Positions 17,653-26,074 of a stretch of 64,000 nt of DNA are shown piece by piece. The position numbers and the translations under genes are program-made. The notes under the pieces were generated by a model. The model ran no database searches, was not told where the DNA came from, and saw nothing but the letters and a program-made list of their open reading frames with translations. How positions within the stretch are numbered: position 1 is the first letter of the stretch; each line of letters opens with the position of its first letter. Source of the DNA: Pontibacter korlensis (GTDB taxonomy: Bacteria > Bacteroidota > Bacteroidia > Cytophagales > Hymenobacteraceae); the NCBI RefSeq assembly GCF_000973725.1, contig NZ_CP009621.1, positions 997,501-1,061,500 on the forward strand, written 5' to 3'.

Positions 17653-19491
17653 ATGAAGACCTACCTTCGCATACTTCAGTTTGCCAAACCTTACAGCCGG
17701 TTTGTGCCATTATATTCCATTTATACTTTCCTGGGCATCATCTTCGGGCTTTTCAACTTTACGCTGATCATTCCTTTGCTAAACGTTCTGTTTGGCGAGG
17801 TAGGCCAAGAAGAAGCAGCGCTGATGGCTACCACCAAACCGGAGTTCTCGCTCAACATCGAATTTTTCAAAGACTTCTTCAACTACTATTTCGGACAGAT
17901 CATACTGCAAGAAGGTCGTGAGGGTGCCTTGGTGTTCGTGTGTGTTATGGTGATCATCTCGGTGTTCCTCGCCAACTTGTTCCGGTACCTGGCCTTCCGA
18001 ATAGTGGGTGCGCTACGGGCACACGTGGTGCGTAACATGCGCCAGACAGTATACAAGCGCGTTACAGAACTGCACCTGGGCTACTTCAGCAATGAGCGCA
18101 AAGGTGACCTGATGACGCGCCTGACCGTGGACATACAAGAAGTGGAGAATTCAGTAGTAAGTACCCTGACGGTGGTAGTGCGCGAGCCAATCTCCATCAT
18201 CGCCTTTTTTATACTACTGTTCAATATGTCAGTGGAGCTGACGCTGTTTTCGCTTATCCTTCTGCCTTTGTCGGGTGGTATCATAGCAGGCATCTCCAAG
18301 CGCTTAAAGCGAAAGGCCAAAGAAGGCCAGAACTCCCTGAGCTTTATACTCACTATTATCGATGAGACACTGAGCGGTATGCGCGTAGTAAAGGCTTTTA
18401 ACGCGGAGCCTTTTATACTCAGCAAATTCCATGATCAGAACAACCGCTATGCCCGCATTCAGCGCTCCATAGCTAATAAGCGTGACCTAGCCTCTCCCCT
18501 TTCGGAGTTTCTGGGGGTTTCGGTGGTAGCAGGACTGCTGCTGTACGGTGGTACACTGGTTCTAAACCAGGAGTCAGAATTATCGGCTAGTGAGTTCATT
18601 ACTTATATTATCCTGTTTTCGCAGGTGCTGGTACCGGCCAAAGCCATGTCAGCAGCTTTCAGCAATATCCAGCGGGGCCTGGTATCCGGCGACCGTGTGC
18701 TGCAGGTGATTGATACGAAGCCTATGATCACCAACAAACCAAATGCGAAAGTTCTACCAGCCTTCAGGCATGAGATAGAGTTCCGGGATGTAGCCTTTGC
18801 CTACGGTGATAAACCAGTTTTGCAGGACATCAACTTCAGGATTGAGAAAGGTAAAACGGTAGCGCTGGTAGGCCCATCAGGTGGAGGTAAGTCTACCTTG
18901 GCCGATTTGCTGCCACGTTTTTATGACCCAACAGCAGGTGCTATACTTATCGATGGTCACGATATTCGGGATTATACGATAGAATCGGTGCGGGCGCAGA
19001 TTGGGGTGGTAACGCAGGAATCTATCCTGTTTAACGATACGATCTTCAACAACATCGCCTTCAACAAAACCGATGCTACAGAGGAAGAAGTAATTGCTGC
19101 TGCTAAAATTGCCAACGCACACGAGTTTATCATCAACTCCGAAGATGGCTATCAGACCATGATCGGCGACCGGGGCGGCAAGCTCTCCGGAGGGCAGCGC
19201 CAGCGCCTGAGCATTGCAAGGGCTATACTGCAGAACCCGCCTATACTTATACTTGATGAGGCCACCTCAGCTCTGGATACGGAGTCGGAGAAACTGGTAC
19301 AGGAAGCATTGACAAACCTGATGAAGAACCGTACTTCTGTGGTAATTGCGCACCGCCTGAGCACGATACAGCATGCAGATGAAATTCTGGTGCTGCAGCA
19401 AGGCCGTATAGTGGAGCGAGGCACCCATGAGGAGCTACTGGAGCACTCGGGTTTATATGCAAAACTGACCCAAATGCAGCTTACAGTATAA
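17653..19491 (+). CDS. MsbA-like ABC exporter (fused membrane and ATPase domains)
   Basis: A 612-residue half-transporter that should act as a homodimer in the inner membrane. Six membrane helices span about 20-320; the ATPase has Walker A GPSGGGKST (407-415), signature LSGGQRQR (511-518) and Walker B ILILDEATSALD (about 530-541), then H-loop AHRLST. Family members flip lipids such as lipid A core or export drugs. The start was set at MKTYLRIL; a longer frame from 17602 adds a poor N-terminus. gmhA, needed for heptose synthesis, is encoded nearby, consistent with but not proof of an envelope-lipid role. Confidence 0.92.
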   Translation: MKTYLRILQFAKPYSRFVPLYSIYTFLGIIFGLFNFTLIIPLLNVLFGEVGQEEAALMATTKPEFSLNIEFFKDFFNYYFGQIILQEGREGALVFVCVMVIISVFLANLFRYLAFRIVGALRAHVVRNMRQTVYKRVTELHLGYFSNERKGDLMTRLTVDIQEVENSVVSTLTVVVREPISIIAFFILLFNMSVELTLFSLILLPLSGGIIAGISKRLKRKAKEGQNSLSFILTIIDETLSGMRVVKAFNAEPFILSKFHDQNNRYARIQRSIANKRDLASPLSEFLGVSVVAGLLLYGGTLVLNQESELSASEFITYIILFSQVLVPAKAMSAAFSNIQRGLVSGDRVLQVIDTKPMITNKPNAKVLPAFRHEIEFRDVAFAYGDKPVLQDINFRIEKGKTVALVGPSGGGKSTLADLLPRFYDPTAGAILIDGHDIRDYTIESVRAQIGVVTQESILFNDTIFNNIAFNKTDATEEEVIAAAKIANAHEFIINSEDGYQTMIGDRGGKLSGGQRQRLSIARAILQNPPILILDEATSALDTESEKLVQEALTNLMKNRTSVVIAHRLSTIQHADEILVLQQGRIVERGTHEELLEHSGLYAKLTQMQLTV

Positions 19492-19569
19492 GTTAAATTG
19501 CACTGCATCACCTCAGAAAGTGCCCGCAAAAGCAAGTTTAGCCTATAATGGGTGGCAGCAATGATATTT

Positions 19570-19589
19570 TTTTGCTAATTTTAGCAAAA
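19570..19589. repeat. 9-bp inverted repeat upstream of the small membrane protein gene
   Basis: TTTTGCTAA, two bases, TTAGCAAAA: a perfect palindromic arrangement about 30 bases before the ATG at 19621. It may be an operator or a weak terminator for the ABC gene; the tiny centre argues for a protein-binding site. Confidence 0.5.
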
Positions 19590-19620
19590 CAGTTGTTGCA
19601 CCAAAACTTGCTAAAGAAGC

Positions 19621-19965
19621 ATGAAAGCTCTCAAAGCACTTCTCGATGTACTTGTGTTTGGCTACATCATATTTACGGTACTACTTTTGGCCGGCGTTAT
19701 TGACGAAAATACTATTCTGAATACCACTGCAGAGGATCAGGCACTTACGCTTTACAAGTCTCTTGTGGCTGTGGGTGGTGTAGTGATGCTGGCCAGGGTA
19801 CTGATGAGCAGCGTTTATGTAGCCGACCTGAAGCACGATAAGTATCGTGCTGAACTGAAGATCAATAACCTGAAGGCTAACCTTTACGAAAAGCGGCAGG
19901 CATTCAGGAGCAATAGCTATAAAGAAGAAGCCTTGGCCGAGGAACAGAAGGCTGAGGTAGCGTAA
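19621..19965 (+). CDS. Small membrane protein with C-terminal coiled coil
   Basis: A 114-residue protein with two hydrophobic segments (about 9-27, VLVFGYIIFTVLLLAGVI, and about 45-65, SLVAVGGVVMLARVLMSS) followed by a charged helix (about 70-114) of heptad-like character ending in an acidic EEALAEEQKAEVA tail. I recognise no family. It lies 9 bases upstream of gmhA, so the two are very probably cotranscribed. A palindromic element stands just before it. Confidence 0.7.
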   Translation: MKALKALLDVLVFGYIIFTVLLLAGVIDENTILNTTAEDQALTLYKSLVAVGGVVMLARVLMSSVYVADLKHDKYRAELKINNLKANLYEKRQAFRSNSYKEEALAEEQKAEVA

Positions 19966-19974
19966 AACACCTAC

Positions 19975-20550
19975 ATGACATCTACTACCATACTTGCAGA
20001 ACTAACGCAGGCACAGGAAGTGCTTTCTGCGTTTCTGTCTGATGCGCAAAACATCGCATCTATTGAACAGGCCGCCGACGCAATGGCTAACTCCATCAAA
20101 AACGGGGGCAAGATTCTAAGTTGCGGCAACGGAGGTTCCATGTGCGATGCCATGCACTTTGCCGAGGAACTAACCGGTCGCTACCGCGATAACCGCAAAG
20201 CCATACCTGCCATTTCCATCTCCGACCCCAGCCACATGAGCTGTGTCGGTAACGACTACGGTTATGACCATGTATTTTCCCGCTACCTCGAAGCGTTAGG
20301 CAATAACGGAGACGTATTACTTGCTATTAGCACGAGCGGCAACTCTAGCAACGTGATCAAAGCAGCCGAAACCGCAAAGGCAAAAGGCATGAAAGTAGTA
20401 GGCCTCACTGGTAAAGACGGCGGCAAACTTGCTCCGCTTTGTGATGTAGAGGTGCGTGTTCCTCACTTCGGCTACGCTGATCGTGTACAGGAAATCCATA
20501 TCAAAGTGATACACATACTTATACTATTGCTAGAGCAGAAATTAGTATAA
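19975..20550 (+). CDS. gmhA: Phosphoheptose isomerase (SIS domain)
   Basis: A 191-residue cytoplasmic SIS-domain enzyme that converts sedoheptulose 7-phosphate to glycero-manno-heptose 7-phosphate, the entry into ADP-heptose synthesis for LPS core. Diagnostic segments are [18 protein letters not shown] (about 44-61), the SIS phosphate loop ISTSGNSSN (about 118-126), and the C-terminal [11 protein letters not shown]. Length is normal. It follows the small membrane protein by 9 bases and ends at a strong terminator. Confidence 0.93.
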   Translation: MTSTTILAELTQAQEVLSAFLSDAQNIASIEQAADAMANSIKNGGKILSCGNGGSMCDAMHFAEELTGRYRDNRKAIPAISISDPSHMSCVGNDYGYDHVFSRYLEALGNNGDVLLAISTSGNSSNVIKAAETAKAKGMKVVGLTGKDGGKLAPLCDVEVRVPHFGYADRVQEIHIKVIHILILLLEQKLV

Positions 20551-20568
20551 CCGTACTTGAAAGTATAT

Positions 20569-20611
20569 AAAATCCGGCTGGTAGAAACAAGTTTTCTGCC
20601 AGCCGGATTTT
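20569..20611 (+). terminator. Terminator of gmhA
   Basis: A 13-bp stem AAAATCCGGCTGG (20569-20581) with its complement at 20599-20611, extended by an inner TAGAAA/TTTCT stem, 18 bases past the stop. Confidence 0.9.
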
Positions 20612-20693
20612 GCTTTTAAGGCTTTAGTTACTGTATACCTCAGCTGCAGTTAGCGTAGTATAAAGTAGTAGCCTTACAGACCCAAATTATATC

Positions 20694-21350
20694 ATGAAGC
20701 ACACGCTATACTTACTCTTAGCTCTATTGCTGCTTGCCTGCCAGAACCAAAGCAGCAATAACCAACTGGAGCCTAGCAGTGTGCCGATACCAGATACAGT
20801 GGTTACCGCACCTCCACCCAAACCCAACACACCGGACTCTGCCTACCTGATTGTACCTGGGAAAAGTATCGGGCACATAAGACTAGGTATGTCTGCCGAA
20901 ACAGTAACAAAGCGGTTAGGCAAACCCGACAGCGGAGATGCTGCCATGGGAAAAGCATTGTCTTTCTGGATAGCTAAACAGCCTCAGGAGCCCCGACATT
21001 ATGTAGCAGTTTATACTGTAACAGATTTTGACGGCAGATCAGAGAAGCCCAAAGTACAGCAGGTACAAGTAACATCACCAAGGTTCCGGACTAGAAATGG
21101 CATTGGTACTGGAATGTTGCTATCAGAGATACGGAAGCAGTTTAATAACTTGCAGCCGTTGGCTCACTACCTAAACAAACAGAAGCAAGAGGTGTACATT
21201 TATGACGACCAGGAGCAGGGGATAGCCTTCGAAGTGACAGTGCTGGATAGTCTCTGTACAGCCATCACCATACACCGAAAAGGCGAGAACATGACTGATG
21301 TGTACTTGCCTCTGTACCCAGACATTACTTGGCTGAATCAGCCTCGATGA
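20694..21350 (+). CDS. Uncharacterised lipoprotein
   Basis: A 218-residue lipoprotein: signal MKHTLYLLLALLL with lipobox LLLAC (C16), then a Ser/Pro-rich linker to about residue 50. Two repeats of a pattern 'GxSIGxIRLGMSxExVxKRLGKPD' type (about 58-82) and 'GIGTGMLLSEIRKQF' (about 136-150) recall the SmpA/OmlA-like BLIP fold, in which a helix follows a GM-x-xxEV motif. That is a fold-level inference only. No operon partner is evident. Confidence 0.75.
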   Translation: MKHTLYLLLALLLLACQNQSSNNQLEPSSVPIPDTVVTAPPPKPNTPDSAYLIVPGKSIGHIRLGMSAETVTKRLGKPDSGDAAMGKALSFWIAKQPQEPRHYVAVYTVTDFDGRSEKPKVQQVQVTSPRFRTRNGIGTGMLLSEIRKQFNNLQPLAHYLNKQKQEVYIYDDQEQGIAFEVTVLDSLCTAITIHRKGENMTDVYLPLYPDITWLNQPR

Positions 21351-21459
21351 GCAATTGGCTGCAACACACAAATATTTAAGTATAGACCGGAATCAATTAA
21401 CAACCCGTGTTGTTCCGCATCAAAATCTTCTGAAACCTATATTTCCACAATAAGGAAAC

Positions 21460-22998
21460 ATGCTTATCAAAACGTTTGGCAGCGCTGTACAAGGCGTAAA
21501 TGCCTACACCATTACTGTAGAAGTTAGCATAAGTGTTGGTACCAAGTACTTTCTGGTAGGTCTGCCAGATAATGCCGTTAAGGAAAGCGAGCAGCGTATA
21601 GAGTCTGCACTAAAGCAGTACGGCTACAAAATCCCGCGTCAGAAGGTCGTAATAAACATGGCTCCTGCCGATATTCGCAAGGAGGGCTCCTCTTATGACC
21701 TGACAATTGCCATGGGCATACTTACCGCCTCTGGCCAAATAGCACCTGACAGAGCTTCACAGTACATGATTATGGGTGAGTTATCGTTGGATGGCTCTTT
21801 GCGCCCTATAAAAGGTGTACTTCCGATTGCCATTCAAGCTAGGAAAGAGGGCTTCAAAGGATTTATACTTCCAGCTCAGAATGCACAGGAGGCGGCCATC
21901 GTGAACAATCTTGATGTTATTGGAGTGGACAATATTTTAGAGGCTATAGAATTTTTAGATGGCGCCCGCGACATTGAGCCACTCGTGATAAATACTCGCG
22001 AGCTTTTCAGCAATACCGCCGACCAACATGCTGCCGATTTTTCAGATGTGCAGGGACAGGAGAATATTAAGCGCGCCTTAGAGATTGCCGCAGCTGGTGG
22101 CCACAACCTGATTATGATAGGTCCTCCGGGAGCCGGAAAGACTATGCTGGCCAAGCGCCTGCCTTCTATTCTGCCACCACTATAGATGCATGAAGCACTA
22201 GAGACGATAAAGATTCACTCTGTAGCAGGTAAACTAGGCGAAGCAGCTTCGCTGCTGACGACACGACCATACCGCTCGCCGCACCACACTATTTCAGATG
22301 TAGCCTTGGTAGATGGCGGAGGCGTACCACAGCCTGGTGAGATTTCGCTATCGCATAATGGCGTCTTATTTCTGGATGAGCTGCCGGAGCTTAAGCGTAC
22401 TGTACTGGAAGTAATGCGCCAGCCGTTGGAAGAACGCAGAGTTACCATTTCGCGTGCTAAAACCACTATAGATTTTCCGGCTAACTTTATGTTGGTGGCA
22501 AGTATGAATTCTTGCCCCTGCGGCTACTATAATCACCCAGAAAAAGAATGTGTATGTGCTCCCGGCGTAGTGCTGCGCTACCTGAACAAGGTAAGCCGGC
22601 CGCTGCTGGACCGAATCGACCTTCATGTGGAGGAAACACCAGTAACTTTTTATGAGATGACTGCCGCCCGCAAAGCTGAGAACAGCGCTTCGGTGCGTGA
22701 GCGGGTAATACAAGCCAGAGAAGTACAAACAGAGCGTTTCAAAGATGTGCCTCAAATCCACTCCAACGCAATGATGCCTTCGCAGATGGTGAAGGAGATC
22801 TTCCTGATAAATGAGGCTGGCCGCACGCTGCTTAAAACTGCCGTGGAACGCTTAGGCCTCTCCGCCCGCGCCTATGACCGCATCCTGAAAGTGAGCCGTA
22901 CTACTGCAGACCTTGCCGGTAGCCAAGACATAAAAATTGAACATTTAGCAGAAGCTATTCAGTACAGAAGCCTCGATAGGGAAGGCTGGGCAGGCTAG
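21460..22998 (+). pseudogene. yifB: YifB/ComM family AAA ATPase interrupted by an in-frame TAG
   Basis: The reading frame from 21460 to 22998 encodes a full-length Mg-chelatase-like AAA protein of about 512 codons, but codon 242 (22183-22185) is TAG. The N-terminal part holds the LonC-like domain and Walker A GPPGAGKT (221-228); the downstream part, starting with an ATG immediately after the TAG, holds Walker B VLFLDELPEL, sensor MNSCPCGYY with four cysteines (CPCGY...CVC), and the C-terminal helical domain. Relatives read PPL-x-x-HEALETTKIHS across this point. Both halves look otherwise intact, so this is a recent mutation, a sequencing error or a readthrough site. ComM/YifB helicases support branch migration during transformation. 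Confidence 0.85.
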
Positions 22999-23233
22999 GC
23001 ATCAAAAACAAATAACCCACTTGTTAACAACAATTTAACATTAGCGGCAGCTACTTTTAGTTGCCGCTTTTTCTTTGCCTTTTGCTTAAACTGCACTCCC
23101 TTAATTGTACTACAATGTCGCCAAAATATAAGGCTAGTGTTATACTTTTCTGAAAACTGCGCGTAATACACTTACAAATAGCAACTGTGGCATAAAAGCC
23201 AAGCTAGTTTACATGCTTTACACGAACCATACT

Positions 23234-23821
23234 ATGAAAAAGACACTATTACTGCTTACGCTTCTGCTTACATTAACCACTGTATTTACCGCTGAGGCAC
23301 AGACACGCTTTGGGGTTAAAGTTGGTGTGAACTACTCAGGCTTTGAAGGCGATGATGCTGACGACGCTGACAGAAGGTTTGGCTTCCATGCAGGGGTGAT
23401 GGCTTACATGCCTGTAGTAGAAGATTTCTTTGCCATTAAGCCGGAGATACTATACTCTCAGAAAGGAGCAGAGTTCGAGGATCTGGCAAACCTCAAGTTC
23501 AGGTTAAGCTACGTTGATGTGCCAGTGCTGGCACAAATCAATGCAGGGCCTTTGTACTTTGAGGCAGGTCCGCAGGTGTCGTTTAGGGTGCAGGATAAAG
23601 TAGAAGTAGATGATGCTAGTTATGATGTAGATTCTGATGCGCTAAAACGCACCAGCTTTGGTTATGCCGCCGGCATAGGCTTGGCCTCCACTCCTCTTGG
23701 CTTAAGTGTAGGGGTGCGCTACAATGCCGACTTTACAAAACTCTATGAAGATGACAATGCAGGTAATGTAAGAAACAGTGTCTTTATGCTGACGCTGGGC
23801 TATATGTTCCCGAGCCGTTAA
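23234..23821 (+). CDS. Outer-membrane beta-barrel protein (PF13568-like), copy 1
   Basis: A 195-residue small barrel. Signal peptide MKKTLLLLTLLLTLTTVFTAEAQ precedes eight-strand-type repeats: FGVKVGVNYSGF, FGFHAGVMAYMPVVEDFFAIKPEILYS, YVDVPVLAQINAGPLYFEAGPQVSFRV and the closing SVFMLTLGYMFPSR. Start set at the internal MKK, since the upstream MLYTNHT is not part of a signal. First of three tandem paralogues (with 24141 and 24923). Each has its own terminator, so they are separate units. Role unknown; such proteins are abundant in Bacteroidetes outer membranes. Confidence 0.85.
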   Translation: MKKTLLLLTLLLTLTTVFTAEAQTRFGVKVGVNYSGFEGDDADDADRRFGFHAGVMAYMPVVEDFFAIKPEILYSQKGAEFEDLANLKFRLSYVDVPVLAQINAGPLYFEAGPQVSFRVQDKVEVDDASYDVDSDALKRTSFGYAAGIGLASTPLGLSVGVRYNADFTKLYEDDNAGNVRNSVFMLTLGYMFPSR

Positions 23822-23858
23822 AGAAGCCTTTAGTATAAAATAAAACTATGGAAAACGG

Positions 23859-23883
23859 AAAGTCCGGCTCGCCGCCGGACTTT
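23859..23883 (+). terminator. Terminator of barrel copy 1
   Basis: A 10-bp stem AAAGTCCGGC (23859-23868) / GCCGGACTTT (23874-23883) followed by Ts. Confidence 0.85.
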
Positions 23884-23933
23884 TTACATACATCACTTCC
23901 GCTAGTAAAATATTCACCTCAAACATATTTTTA

Positions 23934-23949
23934 GATTCTATATAGAATC
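23934..23949. promoter_or_regulatory. Palindromic element GATTCTATATAGAATC, site 1
   Basis: A perfect 16-bp palindrome about 190 bases upstream of barrel copy 2. A second, degenerate copy (GATTTTTTATAGAATC, two mismatches) lies at 24021-24036, 87 bases downstream. Two matched palindromes in a 319-base promoter region look like a dimeric regulator's operators. Confidence 0.55.
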
Positions 23950-24020
23950 AAACTATATTTTGGCCCGCTTGTTGATAGTGTGTCAGTGCATGCATGTTTA
24001 GTGCAGCCTCTTTAGGCACA

Positions 24021-24036
24021 GATTTTTTATAGAATC
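24021..24036. promoter_or_regulatory. Palindromic element, site 2 (degenerate)
   Basis: GATTTTTTATAGAATC matches site 1 at 14 of 16 positions, keeping the right half-site TATAGAATC intact. It lies about 105 bases before the barrel copy 2 start codon. No other gene or RNA is evident in 23884-24140. Confidence 0.5.
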
Positions 24037-24140
24037 AGTACCAGAGAGTTGCACCATTTTGAAGTTAAATTAATAAACTCTATTACCTTAAAACCTGTAT
24101 GTTCTACGTTAGAGGCACATACAACTTAATTAACAAGATT

Positions 24141-24800
24141 ATGAAGAAGCTAATTTTATCACTCGCAATTGCACTAGTTTCGTTTACTGCGGCACAGGCT
24201 CAGGCATCTCTGGGTGTACGCGGTGGTGCTAACATCTCTAACTTGTCCGGCGACCTGCGCGATGAGGACTTGTTTGAAAATAAGGTCGACTTCCACGCCG
24301 GTCTGATTTTAAATTTCCCGATAGTAGATGAGTTTTTCTCTATTCAGCCGGAGCTGCTTTACTCCAGAAAAGGGTTCAAGAACAGCGATGAGGAGTTTAC
24401 CCTGCTTAATCAAACCTACAGACGTGAGGGTAAGGTTAACTACAACTATTTAGACCTGCCTATACTAGCTCGTATAAAAGCTGGCCCACTATACTTTGAG
24501 GCTGGTCCGCAGGCATCTTACCTGCTGAACGTTAATAACGAAACTAAAGAATACATTAATGGCAGCTTACAGAACACAAACCGCGACGAGAAGAGCAAAG
24601 AAGGCCTTTCTGAGTTTGAAGTAGGATACGCCGCAGGTATCGGTTTTGAGTCCAGAAACGGTATAAGCTTGGGTGTACGCTACAACGGTAGCTTCTCAGA
24701 TTTTGTAGATGAGGACGTAAACTTCGAAGGAGATTTGACCAACGCACGCCACTCTGTGTTTATGGTTACCTTAGGCCTGCGTTTCCCATCCGGTAGATAA
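24141..24800 (+). CDS. Outer-membrane beta-barrel protein (PF13568-like), copy 2
   Basis: A 219-residue barrel of the same family as its neighbours. Signal peptide MKKLILSLAIALVSFTAAQAQA, then LGVRGGANISNLSG, FHAGLILNFPIVDEFFSIQPELLYS, YLDLPILARIKAGPLYFEAGPQ and the final SVFMVTLGLRFPSGR. It is somewhat longer than copy 1 because of a charged external loop (about 120-150). Start set at the internal MKK at 24141. The upstream region holds the paired 16-bp palindromes, so this copy may be individually regulated. Confidence 0.85.
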   Translation: MKKLILSLAIALVSFTAAQAQASLGVRGGANISNLSGDLRDEDLFENKVDFHAGLILNFPIVDEFFSIQPELLYSRKGFKNSDEEFTLLNQTYRREGKVNYNYLDLPILARIKAGPLYFEAGPQASYLLNVNNETKEYINGSLQNTNRDEKSKEGLSEFEVGYAAGIGFESRNGISLGVRYNGSFSDFVDEDVNFEGDLTNARHSVFMVTLGLRFPSGR

Positions 24801-24823
24801 AGATTTTTATTCCTGTCTTGCTT

Positions 24824-24856
24824 AGCCAGCCTCGCCAACTTTTGGTGGGGCTGGCT
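24824..24856 (+). terminator. Terminator of barrel copy 2
   Basis: A 14-bp stem (24824-24837 with 24843-24856, two wobble pairs) followed by TTTTTT. Confidence 0.85.
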
Positions 24857-24922
24857 TTTTTATGAACCAACCAATTAGAGGCGGCATAAGTAAACAAGTT
24901 TAAATGCCTAACCCCTGCTACT

Positions 24923-25585
24923 ATGAAAAAGACGCTCCTGCTCCTGCTCTTCATACTTTCTCCGGTGCTGTTAGTGCAGGCACAGTATACACGCTTTGGA
25001 GCCAAGGTGGGTGGTAACCTTTATAAGGTGCAGGGCGACGATGGCTCCTCTAACACGACCAACACGCTAGCTGGCTTTCATGGTGGAGTGGTGGTAAGCT
25101 ATGAGTTTGTATCTAGGCTTGCAGTGCAGGGGGAACTGTTGTATGAGCAGAAAGGATTTGTATACGATGAACACCCTCTAAACGCGACAGAGGCACTTGC
25201 CGATGACCACCGGCTACACTACATTACACTGCCCGTAATGCTGAAACTACAGAAAGGAGGCTTTTTTGTAAAGGGTGGTCCTTACATAGGCTACCTTATT
25301 GCCGAAGCTACTCAGGTAAAACGCCTCGACCGCAGCACTCTCGACGATCCTGCACCAACAGAACTAGGCAACTACAGGTTAAGTATGGATGATTTTGAAC
25401 GCTGGGACTATGGCTATACCGTAGGACTAGGTATAGAGTTGGATAACGGTTTCTCCTTAAGCTTCCACAACACAGGCGGACTTACCTCCTTTTCAAAAGC
25501 GCTGGATCAGAAAAATTTTGGATTTAAGTTGAGTATTGGCTACCTACTTCGCCCACCTACTCCAGACGAAATGATGCTGCGCTAA
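24923..25585 (+). CDS. Outer-membrane beta-barrel protein (PF13568-like), copy 3
   Basis: A 220-residue barrel, third in the tandem set. Signal peptide MKKTLLLLLFILSPVLLVQAQ, then FGAKVGGNLYKVQGD, FHGGVVVSYEFVSRLAVQGE, YITLPVMLKLQKGGFFVKGGP and GFKLSIGYLLRPP near the end. It diverges most from the other two: the C-terminus extends past the last strand (PTPDEMMLR), so the usual terminal aromatic is internal. The gene starts 123 bases after copy 2. Confidence 0.85.
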   Translation: MKKTLLLLLFILSPVLLVQAQYTRFGAKVGGNLYKVQGDDGSSNTTNTLAGFHGGVVVSYEFVSRLAVQGELLYEQKGFVYDEHPLNATEALADDHRLHYITLPVMLKLQKGGFFVKGGPYIGYLIAEATQVKRLDRSTLDDPAPTELGNYRLSMDDFERWDYGYTVGLGIELDNGFSLSFHNTGGLTSFSKALDQKNFGFKLSIGYLLRPPTPDEMMLR

Positions 25586-25589
25586 ACGA

Positions 25590-25621
25590 AAAGGCCCGGC
25601 TGAGATTTCAGCCGGGCCTTT
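25590..25621 (+). terminator. Terminator of barrel copy 3, probably shared with the M20 gene before insertion
   Basis: A 14-bp perfect stem (25590-25603 with 25608-25621) followed by TTTTAT. With A and T runs on both sides it is bidirectional. The IS3 element inserted 11 bases beyond it, separating it from the convergent M20 peptidase gene at 26997. Confidence 0.9.
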
Positions 25622-25672
25622 TTTATACTTATGTCCCGTCCTGAAATAGGTTGACACTAAAACCAACCTTCT

Positions 25673-26074
25673 ATGGAAAAAGCGACAGAGAAAAAAAGCA
25701 AGCGCACCCAGCGGGACTACACCTTAGGCTTTAAACTGGCCGTGGTGGCCGAGGTAGAGCGGGGAGATCTGACCTACAAACAAGCCCAGAAAAAGTACGG
25801 CATCCAGGGCAGAAGCACCGTTTTGGTTTGGCTTCGCAGGCACGGACGCTTAACTTGGAACTACAATCCCAACGCTATGTCCCAGACACCCAACCAACGC
25901 ATCAAAGAACTGGAAGCCCAGCTGGCAGCTTCCGAGAAAAGAGCCAAAGAAGCCGAGCTCAAGGCCAGGCTGCTGGACACCATCATTGACGTGGCCGAGG
26001 GGCAGATGGGGATCCAGATCCGAAAAAAGCCTGTGGCGGGGCCCTGGAACGTCTCCGCCGGAAAGAGCAAATAA
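25673..26074 (+). CDS. IS3-family transposase OrfA
   Basis: A 133-residue protein with a helix-turn-helix (about 17-60: LGFKLAVVAEVERGDLTY...KKYGIQGRSTVLVWLR) that binds the inverted repeats, followed by a leucine-zipper-like coiled coil (about 75-110, INELEAQLAASEKRAKEAEL type) for multimerisation. Near its end lies a canonical A-AAA-AAG slippery heptamer (26023-26029) in the orfA frame, where a -1 programmed shift would enter orfB at GCC TGT GGC and give the OrfAB transposase. Confidence 0.9.
   Translation: MEKATEKKSKRTQRDYTLGFKLAVVAEVERGDLTYKQAQKKYGIQGRSTVLVWLRRHGRLTWNYNPNAMSQTPNQRIKELEAQLAASEKRAKEAELKARLLDTIIDVAEGQMGIQIRKKPVAGPWNVSAGKSK
26023..26029 (+). promoter_or_regulatory. Programmed -1 frameshift site A-AAA-AAG
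   Basis: Six As and a G read as cgA AAA AAG in the orfA frame, the standard IS3-family slippery sequence. After slipping back one base, translation enters a frame reading ALERLRRKEQISLSLACRLL, an authentic OrfB start region. Confidence 0.75.
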
